NCBI RefSeq assembly: GCF_042677005.1
Contig: NZ_JBHTIF010000001.1
Span: 1,054,001 to 1,118,000, forward strand
Origin: Lysobacter_I brunescens
GTDB taxonomy: Bacteria > Pseudomonadota > Gammaproteobacteria > Xanthomonadales > Xanthomonadaceae
Length of the DNA: 64,000 bases
Reading direction: 5' to 3'
The notes under the pieces are model-generated. The model worked only from the letters and a program-made list of their open reading frames with translations, was not told the DNA's origin and ran no database searches. Made by a program: the position numbers and the translations under genes. This document shows, piece by piece, positions 1 through 9,500 of the stretch; position 1 is the first letter of the stretch, and every line of letters begins with the position of its first letter.

Positions 1-1
1 G

Positions 2-481
2 CTGGTCCTGTCGCTGTTTGCTTCCACCGCATCCGCGCAGTCACTGCAGGTCCAGCGGCCCGTGCCGTATTCCGAGGACGGCGACATCGCCGACAAGATC
101 AAGCAGGAATGCACGATCAACGAGCAGCTCGCCGATTTCCTGCAGGAGTACGCCAAGGAGAAGGGCATCGCCGTGCAGTTCACCGACGGCCCGGTCGACA
201 AGGCCGCCTCCGGGCGCGTGCTCGACCTGCGCATCACCAACGCGATCAGCATGGGCAACGCCTTCCTCGGGCACCAGAAGGGCACCACCGCGGCCGGCAC
301 GCTGTACGAGAACGGCCAGAAGATCGCCAGTTTCAAGGCGCGCCGGCACTCGATGGGCGGCGCCTTCGCCGGCTACAAGGGTTCGTGTTCAGTGCTCGGG
401 CGCACGGTGAAGGTCATGGGCCAGGACATCGCCGCATGGCTGACGGCACCGGTGGACGGGGCGTCGCTCGGCGACAAGTGA
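2..481 (+). CDS. Exported protein of unknown function, 5' end cut by the window
   Basis: The open frame enters from the window edge and ends at TGA 479-481. The first residues read as the tail of a signal peptide (LVLSLFASTASAQ, with an A-x-A type cleavage site), so the mature part of about 145 residues is probably periplasmic. It has three cysteines and no family that I recognise. It runs towards the halogenase operon, and a perfect hairpin separates the two. Location next to a pigment operon does not prove a role in it. The true start lies outside the window. Confidence 0.75.
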   Translation: MVLSLFASTASAQSLQVQRPVPYSEDGDIADKIKQECTINEQLADFLQEYAKEKGIAVQFTDGPVDKAASGRVLDLRITNAISMGNAFLGHQKGTTAAGTLYENGQKIASFKARRHSMGGAFAGYKGSCSVLGRTVKVMGQDIAAWLTAPVDGASLGDK

Positions 482-503
482 GTTCGGCAAAGGGTTGAAA
501 CGA

Positions 504-527
504 CGAGGGCCGCGCAAGCGGCCCTCG
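504..527. terminator. GCAA-loop hairpin between convergent genes
   Basis: A perfect 10-bp stem (cgagggccgc / gcggccctcg) closes on a GCAA tetraloop. It sits between the stop of the leftmost plus gene and the stop of the minus-strand halogenase, followed on the plus side by gctttat. It is probably a bidirectional intrinsic terminator with a weak T-tract. Confidence 0.7.
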
Positions 528-550
528 TGCTTTATCCGGCGGCGACCTGC

Positions 551-2197
551 TTACGCCGCCGCGTACCACACGGGCGCGAGCGAGGCGCGCTCGGCGGGCG
601 CGGGCAGCAGTGCGGCGAGCCCGTGGTCGTCGATATCCCGATAGTCCGCGCGCGCGCGCTGCAGGATTTCCGCGGCCAGCCATTCCATGCGCGCGACGTT
701 GTCGCGGATGCGCTCGGCGAAGGTCGCGTTGTCGAGCAGGTCGTGCAGGGCGCGATTCATCTCGTGGAACCAGTCGATGTTGAACTGATCGAGCAGGCGA
801 CCGTCGAGCGCGGCGTCGCCGACCCGCCCGGAGGCGTCGTTGCGCTGGCCCCAGGTACGCAGCAGGGCCTGCATCGCGAGGTTGAGGTCGCGGCCGCGTT
901 CGAACTGCGGGCGCAGGCGGCCGAGCAGCTGGATCTCGGTGAGCTTCTCGCCGCAGACCAGCGGCGCGAGCAGCGCCCAGTAGTAGGTGTAGTCCCAGAT
1001 CACCTTCACCGGCATCACCTGGGCGTCGCCGAACAGCGCGTACTGGTCCTGGTAGAGCGTCATCGTGTTCTCGTAGAACCCGAAGTACAGCTGCTGGTAG
1101 ATGTCGGCGTAGGGCGCGAAGGCCTTGCCGGCACGATCGCGCGCGATCAGGTCGCAGATCAGCGTGTTCGAGATCGCGATGAAATCGCTGCCCGGCGAAT
1201 AGAACGGGTCGAGGAACACGCCGGCTTCACCGGTCAGCGCCCAGCGGTGGCCGCTGAACACCTGCTTGCAGCAGTGGGAGAAGTGGCGCAGGAACAGGAA
1301 GTCCTGCAGCGCGTGCTCGGGCGTGTCCAGCGCCTCGGCGACGCGCGGCTGGTGCGTGCGCAGCCAGTCCATCGCCTTCTCGTGGGTGTTCATGGTCTCC
1401 AGCGGATGCAGCTTCGCGTCGCAGACGATGCCCAGCGAATGCGCGCCGGAGGACAGCGGGATCAGCCAGAACCAGTAGCCGCGGCCGCACATGTGGTTGG
1501 TCGAGCGCCAGCGGTCCGGCGGATTGCAGCGCGCCTGCCAGTCGGCGTCGTCGGACCACAGCTTCGGGTCGATGATGCCGTCGACGCGCCACCACACCGC
1601 GTTGGCGTCATGGTCGTTGCTTTCGGCGAGGTCGAGCTTGCGCTTGAGCAGGCCGGCGCGGCCGCTGGCGTCGACCACCCACGGCGCGGACACCGTCTGC
1701 ACGCTGCCCGCCTGCTCGAAGCCGACGCTGTGCGGCGCGTCGTCCTCGCGCAGGTCGACGCTGCGCACCACGGCGCCGTCGTGGAAGCGCACGCCGAGTT
1801 CGCGCGCGCGTTCGCCGAGGAAGTTCTCGAAGCGGCCGCGATCGATCTGCCACGACGGCGTCGGCAGGATCCGGCTCACGCCCAGCTCGGTGCAGCGGTC
1901 GATGTCGCGGCGGCCTTCGCTGAAGAAGAAGCGGAAGCCGAACTTGCGGATCTGCTCGGCGTCGAGGTGCTCGCGCAGGCCCAGCACGTTGGCGAAGTAG
2001 TGCGCCCCGATCTCCACCGTGGATTCGCCGACCTTGTGCGCCGCTTCGCGCACCGGGTGCGCGCGGCGTTCGATCACCGCCACGTCGACGGCCGGGTCCT
2101 TGCGCTTGAGCTGGATCGCCAGGCTCAGCCCGGCGAGGCCGCCGCCGAGGACGATGACGTCGTGGGAGGTCTGCGTGGTCGCGTTGCCGTCGTTCAT
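551..2197 (-). CDS. FAD-dependent tryptophan-halogenase-like enzyme of an aryl-polyene/xanthomonadin operon
   Basis: 548 residues. The N-terminal Rossmann FAD site is GGGLAGL (about residues 18-24). Lys55 in AHKVGES matches the catalytic lysine region of flavin halogenases, and GYWFWLIP (240-247) is the family GxWxWxIP motif that keeps these enzymes from acting as monooxygenases. Xanthomonadins are brominated aryl polyenes and a halogenase of this kind is found in their clusters, so aryl halogenation is the likely job (inference). It is last in a four-gene minus-strand operon. ATG 2197 has an AGCAGG ribosome site; an alternative GTG at 2218 would overlap the upstream stop as GTGA. Confidence 0.85.
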   Translation of the reverse strand: MNDGNATTQTSHDVIVLGGGLAGLSLAIQLKRKDPAVDVAVIERRAHPVREAAHKVGESTVEIGAHYFANVLGLREHLDAEQIRKFGFRFFFSEGRRDIDRCTELGVSRILPTPSWQIDRGRFENFLGERARELGVRFHDGAVVRSVDLREDDAPHSVGFEQAGSVQTVSAPWVVDASGRAGLLKRKLDLAESNDHDANAVWWRVDGIIDPKLWSDDADWQARCNPPDRWRSTNHMCGRGYWFWLIPLSSGAHSLGIVCDAKLHPLETMNTHEKAMDWLRTHQPRVAEALDTPEHALQDFLFLRHFSHCCKQVFSGHRWALTGEAGVFLDPFYSPGSDFIAISNTLICDLIARDRAGKAFAPYADIYQQLYFGFYENTMTLYQDQYALFGDAQVMPVKVIWDYTYYWALLAPLVCGEKLTEIQLLGRLRPQFERGRDLNLAMQALLRTWGQRNDASGRVGDAALDGRLLDQFNIDWFHEMNRALHDLLDNATFAERIRDNVARMEWLAAEILQRARADYRDIDDHGLAALLPAPAERASLAPVWYAAA

Positions 2198-2214
2198 GGC
2201 CTGCTCTTGCTCGT

Positions 2215-3036
2215 TCACTTGCGGGGCGCCGTGGCGAACTCGCCGCTCGGGTCGTCGATCACCGCCGGGGTGTTGCGGGTACGCCGATATTCGCGGATCA
2301 CGTGGCCGTAGTTCCAGACCTGCACGACCACGTGCGAGGTGATCCGCCAAAGATCGTGCAGCGGGCGGAAGTGGCTCTTGCGGAACTTCTCGACCGCGCC
2401 GGCACCGGCGTAGCGGGATTCGATCGGCACCGAGACCACGCCCATGCCGAGGCGGCGCGCGGCGCTGATCAGGATCTGCGCCTCGTAGACGAAGTCCTCG
2501 CCGGGCACGTCGGTCAGCGCCGCGACCGCCGCCGGGTACAGGCGCTGGCCGCTCTGGGTGTCGGCGATGCGGTAGCCGCAGCCCCAGGCGATACCCCAGT
2601 CGCCGAATTCGTTGGCGAGGCGGCGGTAGGTCGGCTGCTGCGCGCGCTTGCGCAGGCGCGCACCGATCGCGATGCAGTTCGGATGGCGGTTCGCGGCGGC
2701 GACCAGGCGCGGGATGTCGGCGGCCAGGTGCTGGCCGTCGCCATCCATGGTCAGCACCGCGTTCGCGCCCTGGCGCAGCGCCTCGCGGAAACCGTCGCGC
2801 AGGCTGGCGCCCTTGCCCATCCGCGTCTCGTGGCGCAGCAGCGTGACCGGCAGGTCGGCGATGCGCTCGGCGGTGCCGTCGTCGGAGCCATCGTCGATCA
2901 CGATCACCCGGTCGCACTCGGCCAGCGCGCCCTCGACCACGTCGCGGATGCGCAGCGATTCGTTCAGGGCCGGAATCACCACGGCGATGCTGTGGCGGTC
3001 GTAGACGACGGGCGTGCCGGCAGTGCGATCAGTCAT
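2215..3036 (-). CDS. Family 2 glycosyltransferase (dolichol-phosphate-mannose-synthase type)
   Basis: 273 residues of GT-A fold. Visible motifs are VVIPALNES near the start, VIVIDDGSDDGT (nucleotide binding) and TMDGDGQH (the DxD-like metal site, about residue 97). There is no obvious transmembrane tail, so it is probably cytosolic or peripheral. It overlaps the upstream ketosynthase-like gene by 8 nt, which implies translational coupling. GT2 enzymes are regular members of xanthomonadin/aryl-polyene clusters, where they are thought to help attach or modify the polyene. The exact donor and acceptor cannot be read from sequence. Confidence 0.85.
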   Translation of the reverse strand: MTDRTAGTPVVYDRHSIAVVIPALNESLRIRDVVEGALAECDRVIVIDDGSDDGTAERIADLPVTLLRHETRMGKGASLRDGFREALRQGANAVLTMDGDGQHLAADIPRLVAAANRHPNCIAIGARLRKRAQQPTYRRLANEFGDWGIAWGCGYRIADTQSGQRLYPAAVAALTDVPGEDFVYEAQILISAARRLGMGVVSVPIESRYAGAGAVEKFRKSHFRPLHDLWRITSHVVVQVWNYGHVIREYRRTRNTPAVIDDPSGEFATAPRK

Positions 3037-3820
3037 GAATGATGTCCACCGTCAGCACGCGACCCGGCGGGCCGGCGCGCAGGACCACATGGCCGGCGCC
3101 CCAGGCCAGCGCGTCGAACAGCGGCAGCATCGAGGCGATGGCATTGCCGCCGGCGTGGCGACCGAGCGGGCCGTCGCCGCCGGGCAGTGCGCCGGCATCG
3201 CCGTCGGCATAGGTCGCCGAGATGCGCGGCCCCGTGCCGTCGCGCGACAGCAGCAGTGCGCCGCCGAGCAGGCCGGTGCAGTCGTGCACCGAGCGCAGCG
3301 GCCCGGTTGCGCCGGTGTCGTAGCCGACCAGCAGCACCGCCTCGGCGCCTGCGGCCAGCTGCGCCAGCGCTTCGAGCAGGCCCTCGGCGAAGCTGCCGTC
3401 GTAGGCGCTGATCGCGGTTGCAGCCTCGAAGCAGCCCGCGCCGATGGTCCAGTAGCCGGCGGCGGCGTTGTGCACCGAGTTGTGGAACTTGGTCGGCGAC
3501 ATCGCCAGCGGCTCGGCGGCCAGCGTGGCGCAGACGTAGTCGGTGATCGACAGGTCGCCGTGGGTCGAGGTGAACACCGACGGCAGCGACGCAGGATCGC
3601 GCCCGGCGGCCTGGCAGGCCGACAGCGCGACCTCCAGCGCCACCGCGACCGATTCCGGCGCGCGGCGTCGCTCGTTCGGCGGCAGCAACTGCGGCGAGGG
3701 CTTGGCGGGTGCGCCTTCGGGCAGCGTGCCGGTGGCGACGAAGTCGCGCGCGGCGTCCCACGAGGGCAGGCCGTTGGTCCAGAAGCCGATGCTTTCGATG
3801 TGTGCGGTCAAGGTCGTCAT
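3029..3820 (-). CDS. Beta-ketoacyl-synthase-like chain-length-factor protein
   Basis: 263 residues, about two thirds of a normal ketosynthase, resembling the short KS-like (chain length factor type) proteins of aryl-polyene clusters. It retains a KS-like core (FTSTHGD, KFHNSVHNAAAGYW) but not the Cys-His-His set in the usual context. Its gene follows the full-length KS with a single base between stop and start, which fits a KS/CLF heterodimer that sets polyene chain length. The pairing is inferred from gene order and known biology of such clusters. Confidence 0.8.
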   Translation of the reverse strand: MTTLTAHIESIGFWTNGLPSWDAARDFVATGTLPEGAPAKPSPQLLPPNERRRAPESVAVALEVALSACQAAGRDPASLPSVFTSTHGDLSITDYVCATLAAEPLAMSPTKFHNSVHNAAAGYWTIGAGCFEAATAISAYDGSFAEGLLEALAQLAAGAEAVLLVGYDTGATGPLRSVHDCTGLLGGALLLSRDGTGPRISATYADGDAGALPGGDGPLGRHAGGNAIASMLPLFDALAWGAGHVVLRAGPPGRVLTVDIIHD

Positions 3821-3821
3821 G

Positions 3822-5078
3822 TCATGCCTTCCCGAACACCAGCGAGGCGTTGTTGCCGCCGAAGCCGAAGGAGTTGTTCATCGCGTAGCGGATCGCGCGA
3901 TCGGCGTTGGCGAAGCGGATCTGCGGGCCGCAGGCCGGGTCCGGCTGCGGCGCGCCGTCGCCGAGGATGCCCGGCAGCAGGCCGTGTTCCAGCGCGATCA
4001 GCGCGAACACCGATTCGACGATGCCGGCGGCGCCGAGCGTGTGGCCGGTCCAGCCCTTGGTCGAGCTGGCATGCAGGCCGTCGCCCGCTGCGGTGTCGCC
4101 GAACAGCCCGGCGACCGCGATCGCCTCGACCGTGTCGTTGGCCGGCGTGGCGGTGCCGTGCAGGTTGAGGTAGCCGACATCGGCCGGGGTGATGCCGGCG
4201 CGTGCGATCGCGTCCTGCATGGCCAGGCGCGCGCCCAGGCCCTCGGGATGCGGGCTCGACATGTGGTGGGCGTCGCTGCTCTCGCCGTAGCCGCACAGGC
4301 GCAGGCCCCGTTCGCCGTCGACGGCGCGTTCGAGGATCGCGTAGCCGCCGGCCTCGCCCAGCGACAGGCCGTCGCGGCGGGCGTCGAAGGGCAGGCAGCG
4401 GTTGCGCGACACCAGGCCCAGCGAGTTGAAGCCGAACAGCACGCTGCCGCAGAGGGTGTCGATGCCGCCGACCAGGGCGGCGTCGACCACCCCGGCGTGG
4501 ATCAGCCGCGCGGCCTGCGCGAAGACCTTGGCGCTGGACGAGCAGGCGGTCGCGACGGTCACGCAGGGACCGCGGATGCCGGTGATGCGGCGGACGAAAT
4601 CGCCGATCGAATGCGGGGTGTGCAGCAGTTGGGTGCGCAGGTCGGCCGGGAAGGCGCCGTCGTCGAGACGGGTGTAGGCCTCCTCGCTGGCGCCGATGCT
4701 GGAGGTCGAGGTGCCGATGATCGCGGCCACGCGCTCGGCGCCGTGGCGGGCGATCAGGTCCTCGACCTTCGCGACGAAGTCGTCCTGCTGCAGGGCCAGC
4801 CAGGCCAGCCGGTTGTTGCGGCAGTCCCAGGGCGCGAATTCGGCCGGGAGGACCACGTCCTCCACGCCATCGACGCGACCGATCCAGGTCTCCAGCCTCT
4901 TGTCGGCGGTGGCGCCCTCGCCGAAATCGTTGATGCGCAGCCCGCTCCGTCGGGTACGCAGGGCCTCGACCTGGGCAGTCAGGCCATGGCCGAGGGCAGT
5001 GGTGGAGGTGTGGGCGCGGATCGCAAGCGGCGCCATCGGGGTCGGAGTTTGGCTGGCGGAGGGCACCGCATGGCTCAT
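3822..5078 (-). CDS. 3-oxoacyl-ACP synthase (FabF-like ketosynthase) of aryl-polyene synthesis
   Basis: 418 residues from ATG 5078. The catalytic Cys179 lies in TVATACSSSA, and the two active histidines are His308 (HGTATPAND) and His346 (GHTLGAAG); Lys341 is also present. This is a complete decarboxylating condensing enzyme. It is the first gene of a four-gene operon (KS, CLF-like, GT2, halogenase) and would extend an aryl starter with malonyl-ACP. A second possible start is ATG 5036. The dehydratase, ketoreductase and ACP expected for such a pathway are not in this part of the window. Confidence 0.87.
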   Translation of the reverse strand: MSHAVPSASQTPTPMAPLAIRAHTSTTALGHGLTAQVEALRTRRSGLRINDFGEGATADKRLETWIGRVDGVEDVVLPAEFAPWDCRNNRLAWLALQQDDFVAKVEDLIARHGAERVAAIIGTSTSSIGASEEAYTRLDDGAFPADLRTQLLHTPHSIGDFVRRITGIRGPCVTVATACSSSAKVFAQAARLIHAGVVDAALVGGIDTLCGSVLFGFNSLGLVSRNRCLPFDARRDGLSLGEAGGYAILERAVDGERGLRLCGYGESSDAHHMSSPHPEGLGARLAMQDAIARAGITPADVGYLNLHGTATPANDTVEAIAVAGLFGDTAAGDGLHASSTKGWTGHTLGAAGIVESVFALIALEHGLLPGILGDGAPQPDPACGPQIRFANADRAIRYAMNNSFGFGGNNASLVFGKA

Positions 5079-5285
5079 GTCGGGAAACGACCCGGGATTA
5101 TACGGGCCGTGTCCGACAAGACGGTCGCCGGCGGTCGACTCGCCATGCGACACAAGGCGGATGGGCGCGATATCCTGAATGTGCGCCTGCCGGACCTGCG
5201 ACAGGCCTGCTGCATTCCGACCAGACCGCGCCGCGCGGTTCATCAAGCCACACTTCACGAAGCCACATTCCACCGAGGGGGATTC

Positions 5286-5699
5286 ATGCGTCTTTCCGCC
5301 GTTGCTCTTTCCGTTTTCGCGCTGCTGGCCTTCAGCGGCACCGTCCACGCCGGCCGCACCGCGCCGCTGGTCGATCCCGCACCGGTGTCGGTCCCGGCGG
5401 GCGCCACCCAGGAATCCCTGGTCAAGGACATCAAGCGCGCGCTGCTGGGCCGTGGCTGGACGATCACCGCCGAGCGTCCCGGCGAAATCGATTCGACCCT
5501 GTTCATCCGCGACCATGAAGCGAAGATCCGCATCACCTACGACCAGCAGTCTGTGCGCTTCGCCTACGTGGACAGCAAGAACCTGAACTACCGCCTCGAT
5601 CGCAAGGGCAAGGCCGAGATCCACGCCAACTACCTCGGCTGGATCAAGAACCTCACCAACGACCTCGGGGTCAACCTGCAGCTGTCGCAGACCCCGTAA
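5286..5699 (+). CDS. Small exported protein of unknown function
   Basis: 137 residues beginning with a clean signal peptide ending near TVHAG. GAGGGGG lies just upstream of ATG 5286 as a strong ribosome site. The mature region has alternating beta-type segments (WTITAER, AKIRITYDQQSVRFAYVDS) and ends near NLQLSQTP. It looks like a compact periplasmic domain similar to small proteins common in xanthomonads. It is transcribed divergently from the ketosynthase operon, with about 200 nt between that can hold both promoters. Confidence 0.8.
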   Translation: MRLSAVALSVFALLAFSGTVHAGRTAPLVDPAPVSVPAGATQESLVKDIKRALLGRGWTITAERPGEIDSTLFIRDHEAKIRITYDQQSVRFAYVDSKNLNYRLDRKGKAEIHANYLGWIKNLTNDLGVNLQLSQTP

Positions 5700-5749
5700 G
5701 CCGCACCGCCGGGGCGCCATCGCCCCGGCGCCTTCGAGTCACCGCCGGG

Positions 5750-6433
5750 ATGACCCGCCTCGACCACCGCGCCCGGCTCGCGCTCGACCCCGACGTGCTC
5801 CACTCGGGTCTCGTGGCCCTGCTGGCCTGCCTGCTCAGCGCGGGCCTGGTCTATCTGCTCTACCTCGCCCGCGTCGTGCGCACCGCCGCGCGGGCGCCGA
5901 CCGTCCCGGCCACCGGCGATTGCCTGCTGCTGTTCGGCAAGCACGCGCCGGACGGGCGGATGGATGCCGATTTCGCCGCTCGCGTGGCCCGCGTCGCCGC
6001 GCTGTGGCGGGCGCACACGCCGCGCCGGATCGTCCTGCTCGGTGGCGCCGCGCCGGGCCATCCCAGCGAAGCAAGGACCGCGCACGCCGCGCTGCTCGCC
6101 GCCGGCCTGCCAGCGGACGCGCCGTTCCTGTTCGAGGAAGCCTCGCGCGACACCCTGCAGAACCTGCGCCATGCCCGCGACCTGCTCGCCGCCGAAGGCG
6201 AGCGTGGCCGCGTCACCCTGGTCAGCAGCCGCTACCACCTCGCCCGCTGCGCGCTGTTCGCGACCCAGCTGGGCTTCGAACACGAACCCTGCGCCGCCGA
6301 ACCGGCGCTGTCCCTGCGCCCCGGCATGTGGCTGCGCCTGCTCGGCGAAGCCGGCTACGTCTGCTGGATCGACCTCGGCACCCGCTGGGCGCGTTTCATC
6401 GGCCACCGGCGGATGCTGGCGAAGGTGACCTGA
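5750..6433 (+). CDS. DUF218 (YdcF/ElyC/SanA family) inner-membrane protein
   Basis: 227 residues with one N-terminal membrane segment (about 20-45) followed by the DUF218 fold: LLLFGKHAPDGRMD, IVLLGGAAPGHPSEA, EEASRDTLQNLRHA and LVSSRYHLARC, the usual ordered motifs of the family. Members act at the cell envelope, some in polysaccharide or peptidoglycan carrier metabolism, but the reaction is uncertain. A second DUF218 protein lies at 46136-46795. It stands about 50 nt after the small exported protein and may be cotranscribed. Confidence 0.82.
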   Translation: MTRLDHRARLALDPDVLHSGLVALLACLLSAGLVYLLYLARVVRTAARAPTVPATGDCLLLFGKHAPDGRMDADFAARVARVAALWRAHTPRRIVLLGGAAPGHPSEARTAHAALLAAGLPADAPFLFEEASRDTLQNLRHARDLLAAEGERGRVTLVSSRYHLARCALFATQLGFEHEPCAAEPALSLRPGMWLRLLGEAGYVCWIDLGTRWARFIGHRRMLAKVT

Positions 6434-6504
6434 GGCGCGGACCCCGTTCGCTGGTGCCGGCCGTTGGCCTGCTGCACGATGCGCCGACGATGAAGGGGGA
6501 TGCG

Positions 6505-9500
6505 ATGCGACGACTCGGACGAGGAATGCTGCTGGCCGCGCTGTGCCTGCCGGCGATGGTGCTGCCGGTTAAGGGACTGGCCGCAGACCCCACGCGCGGC
6601 ATTCAGGTCGACGTCGAGGACGACGGCTTCTCCCTCGAATTCCCCGAGCCGATGCTCGCGCTCGACAACCAGCCGGTGACCGGCCTCCGCGTCGAACCGG
6701 CCCTCGCCCTCGACTGCCACTGGTCCGACGACACCGAAATCGGCTGCACGGTCGCGGGCGGCAAGCCTCTGCCGCCGGCCACGCGGCTGACGATCCGCCT
6801 CGCGCCCGGACTGCAGACCGCCTCGGGCAAGCCGCTCGGCGCCGTGGTGCTGACCGTGGAGACGGAACGCCCCGAACTGGACGCGAGTGTCACGGACTGG
6901 AAGGCCGGCGTGCCGTCGCTGGTGCTCGAAGGCAACCTGCCGATGACCGCCGAAGCAGTGGCCCGGGTCCTGTCGCTGGGCGACGGCGAACGCATCTGGC
7001 GCGGCCTGCGCGTCTCGCCGCTGCCCGGGCGGCGGCACTGGAACGGCAGGGAACGGCCGCGTTTCGCAGTCACGCTGCCGCCGGATCTGCCGACCGATGC
7101 GGTCATTGATGTGGTGGCCGATGCGGGCCTGCGCTCCAGCGCCGGCCCGCTGCCGTCGGACGAACCCGGGCGCCTCCTGCTGTTCCGCCATGCCGAACCG
7201 TTCCGCGTGCGTGCGGCCACCTGTGCGTCCCGCGAGCGCGAGGCGCGCGACCTCCAGCCAGCGGACGGCCTGTCGCTGGACTGCGTGCCCGGCCGATCGA
7301 TCGCGATCCATTTCTCGGCGACGCTGCAGGCCGACGCGCGTGCGGCGTTCGTCGCCGCGCTGCCGACCGGCGTTGTCTTGTCGCGCTGGGTGACGGCTTC
7401 TGCGCCGGTCGAGTCAGACGCGCGCGTGTCGCAGGGCGATGGCGATGTCGCCTCCCTCGTGATCGACGCGCCGGATACCCGTATCGCCTTCGACATCGAC
7501 GGCGGCCTGCGCGATGTCGATGCACGCCGCCTGTCCGCGCCGACGCGGGTCGAGCTCCGCACCGGCGCACCGCGCCCGGCCCTGCGCGCGCCCGCGACAC
7601 GCTGGTTGCTGGGCGATCCCGACCGCGCCGGCATCGAGGCGGTGAACGCACCCGCGCTGACCCTGGACATCGACGGCCTCGGCGCCGGTCCGCTCCGCGA
7701 GCGCCTGGGCATCGCCTCGACGCGCGGCACCGCGGCGACCGCCGTTTCCGCATCCGCGCGGCGCACCCTGGGCGAAGGCGGCACGCTGCGCTGGCAGCTC
7801 GGCCCGCATTCCTGGGAGGCGCTGCGGATGGCCGCGCCGCAGTTCGACCTCGGTGCGCAGGTCGCCGGGAGCGAAGTCGTGGCCTGGGCGCTGGACTGGG
7901 ACGACAGCCGATCGCTGGACGGGGTCGAGGTCGAACTGGTCCGGCTCGCGCCGGCCGCCAAGGAGGATCCGGCGTCGATGCCGACCGAGACCGTGGTCGG
8001 CACCGCGCGCACCGGCCGCGACGGCGTCGCCCGCCTGGTCCTGCCCGCCGATTTCGCGCGCGCGCCGAAGACGCGCGGCACGCCGCCGGCTTCGTGGTTC
8101 CTGCGTGCGACCGACCGCGCGCGGCGCGCGGTGCTGCATCTGGGCGAGGATGGCAATGGCGGACTGGCCCGCGTCTCCACGACGCGTCCGCGTCTGTTCG
8201 TCGCCACCGACCGGCCGCTGTACCGTGCCGGCGACACCGTGCGCTTCCACGGCTGGGTGCGCGTGGGGCGCGGCGGGCGCCTGCTGCGTCCCGAGGACAA
8301 GGCGGTCGCACTGTCGCTGGTGTCGGACGCCCAGCGCACCGAACTGCTGACCTGGCGCGGCACGCTCGATGACGGCGGCGCGTTCGCCGGCGAATTCGTC
8401 CTGCCCTCGCAGACCGTGGACGGCGACTACTGTTTCCGGCTCGACGAAGGCGAGCACGCCGCCTGCATCTTCGTCGGCACCTTCCGCGCGCAGGACCTCT
8501 GGGCGCAGGCCGAGACCACGACACCGCTGGTGCGCGACGGCGATCGCATCGCGCTCGACATCGAGGCCGGCTACTGGTCCGGCGGTGCCGCCAGCGGCGC
8601 GGAGATCCGCCGCGTGCGCACGTTCATGGAAGCAGCATCGCCGGCCGATGCCTATCCGGCCTTCGCCGATTACGCCTTCCTCGATGCCTCGGCGGACGAT
8701 GTGCATGCGCGCTTCGCGCCGCCTGCAGCGGCGACGGGCACGCTCGATGCCGACGGCCGCGCGCGCGTCGAGATTCCGGTGGCCTTCGTGGATGACGAGG
8801 CCGAGACGCCAGCGCAGCCGCCCGCCTTCGCCCGGCTGCAGACGACTGCGGAAATCGCCCTCGCCGGTCGCGAGCCGGTGGTCAGCAACGGCGCGACCGT
8901 GCATTACGCGCGGCATGCGCGCTACGTCGGCCTGCGCCTGCTGCCGGCGTGGTTCGATGCCGCGACGCCGCTGCGCCTGGACGCCGTGCTGGTCGCGGCC
9001 GATGGCACCGCCGTGCCGGGCGAGACGATCACCGTGACTGTGGTGCGCCGTAGCGAACAAGTCGACGGCACGACGCAGGACGAGCCGGTGGCGACCTGCA
9101 CGCTCGTCGCCGGCACGCCCGCGCCCTGCGACGTGCCGCGCACGCGCAGCGGACGCTATGTCTTCACCGCGCGCAGTGGCGACGCCGCGCCGGCGGTGCT
9201 GACCCGCTACGTGTGGAACGCGCGCGGTGCGCGCGGCGAGGCGCCGGCCATCGAGTCGGCGCTGGAGGTGATCGCGGCACCGGCTGACGCCTCCGCGCCG
9301 GTGCGCCTGCTGCTGCGCCAGCCGTATGCGCGCGCCGATGCGCTGCTGGTGGTGTCCGCCGGCGGCGAGGTGCTGGCGACGCGCACGCTGGCGATCGACC
9401 GCGCCGAAACCGAACTGACCCTGCCGACCCACGCCGACGGCCGCAATCGCGTCGACATGACCCTGCGCGTGCGCGAACGCGCGCCGGCGCCGGTGGATGC

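Noticed and set aside
527..2311. Long plus-strand open frame antisense to the halogenase
   Set aside because: It is a high-GC shadow of the halogenase gene; the minus strand has FAD and halogenase motifs and operon context.
3822..5720. Longer ketosynthase reading with a 200-residue N-terminal extension
   Set aside because: The extension is antisense to the exported protein at 5286-5699 and has no KS similarity; the KS starts at 5078.
5920..6504. Much longer N-terminal extension of the macroglobulin
   Set aside because: It would overlap the DUF218 gene in another frame and hide the signal peptide that starts at 6505.
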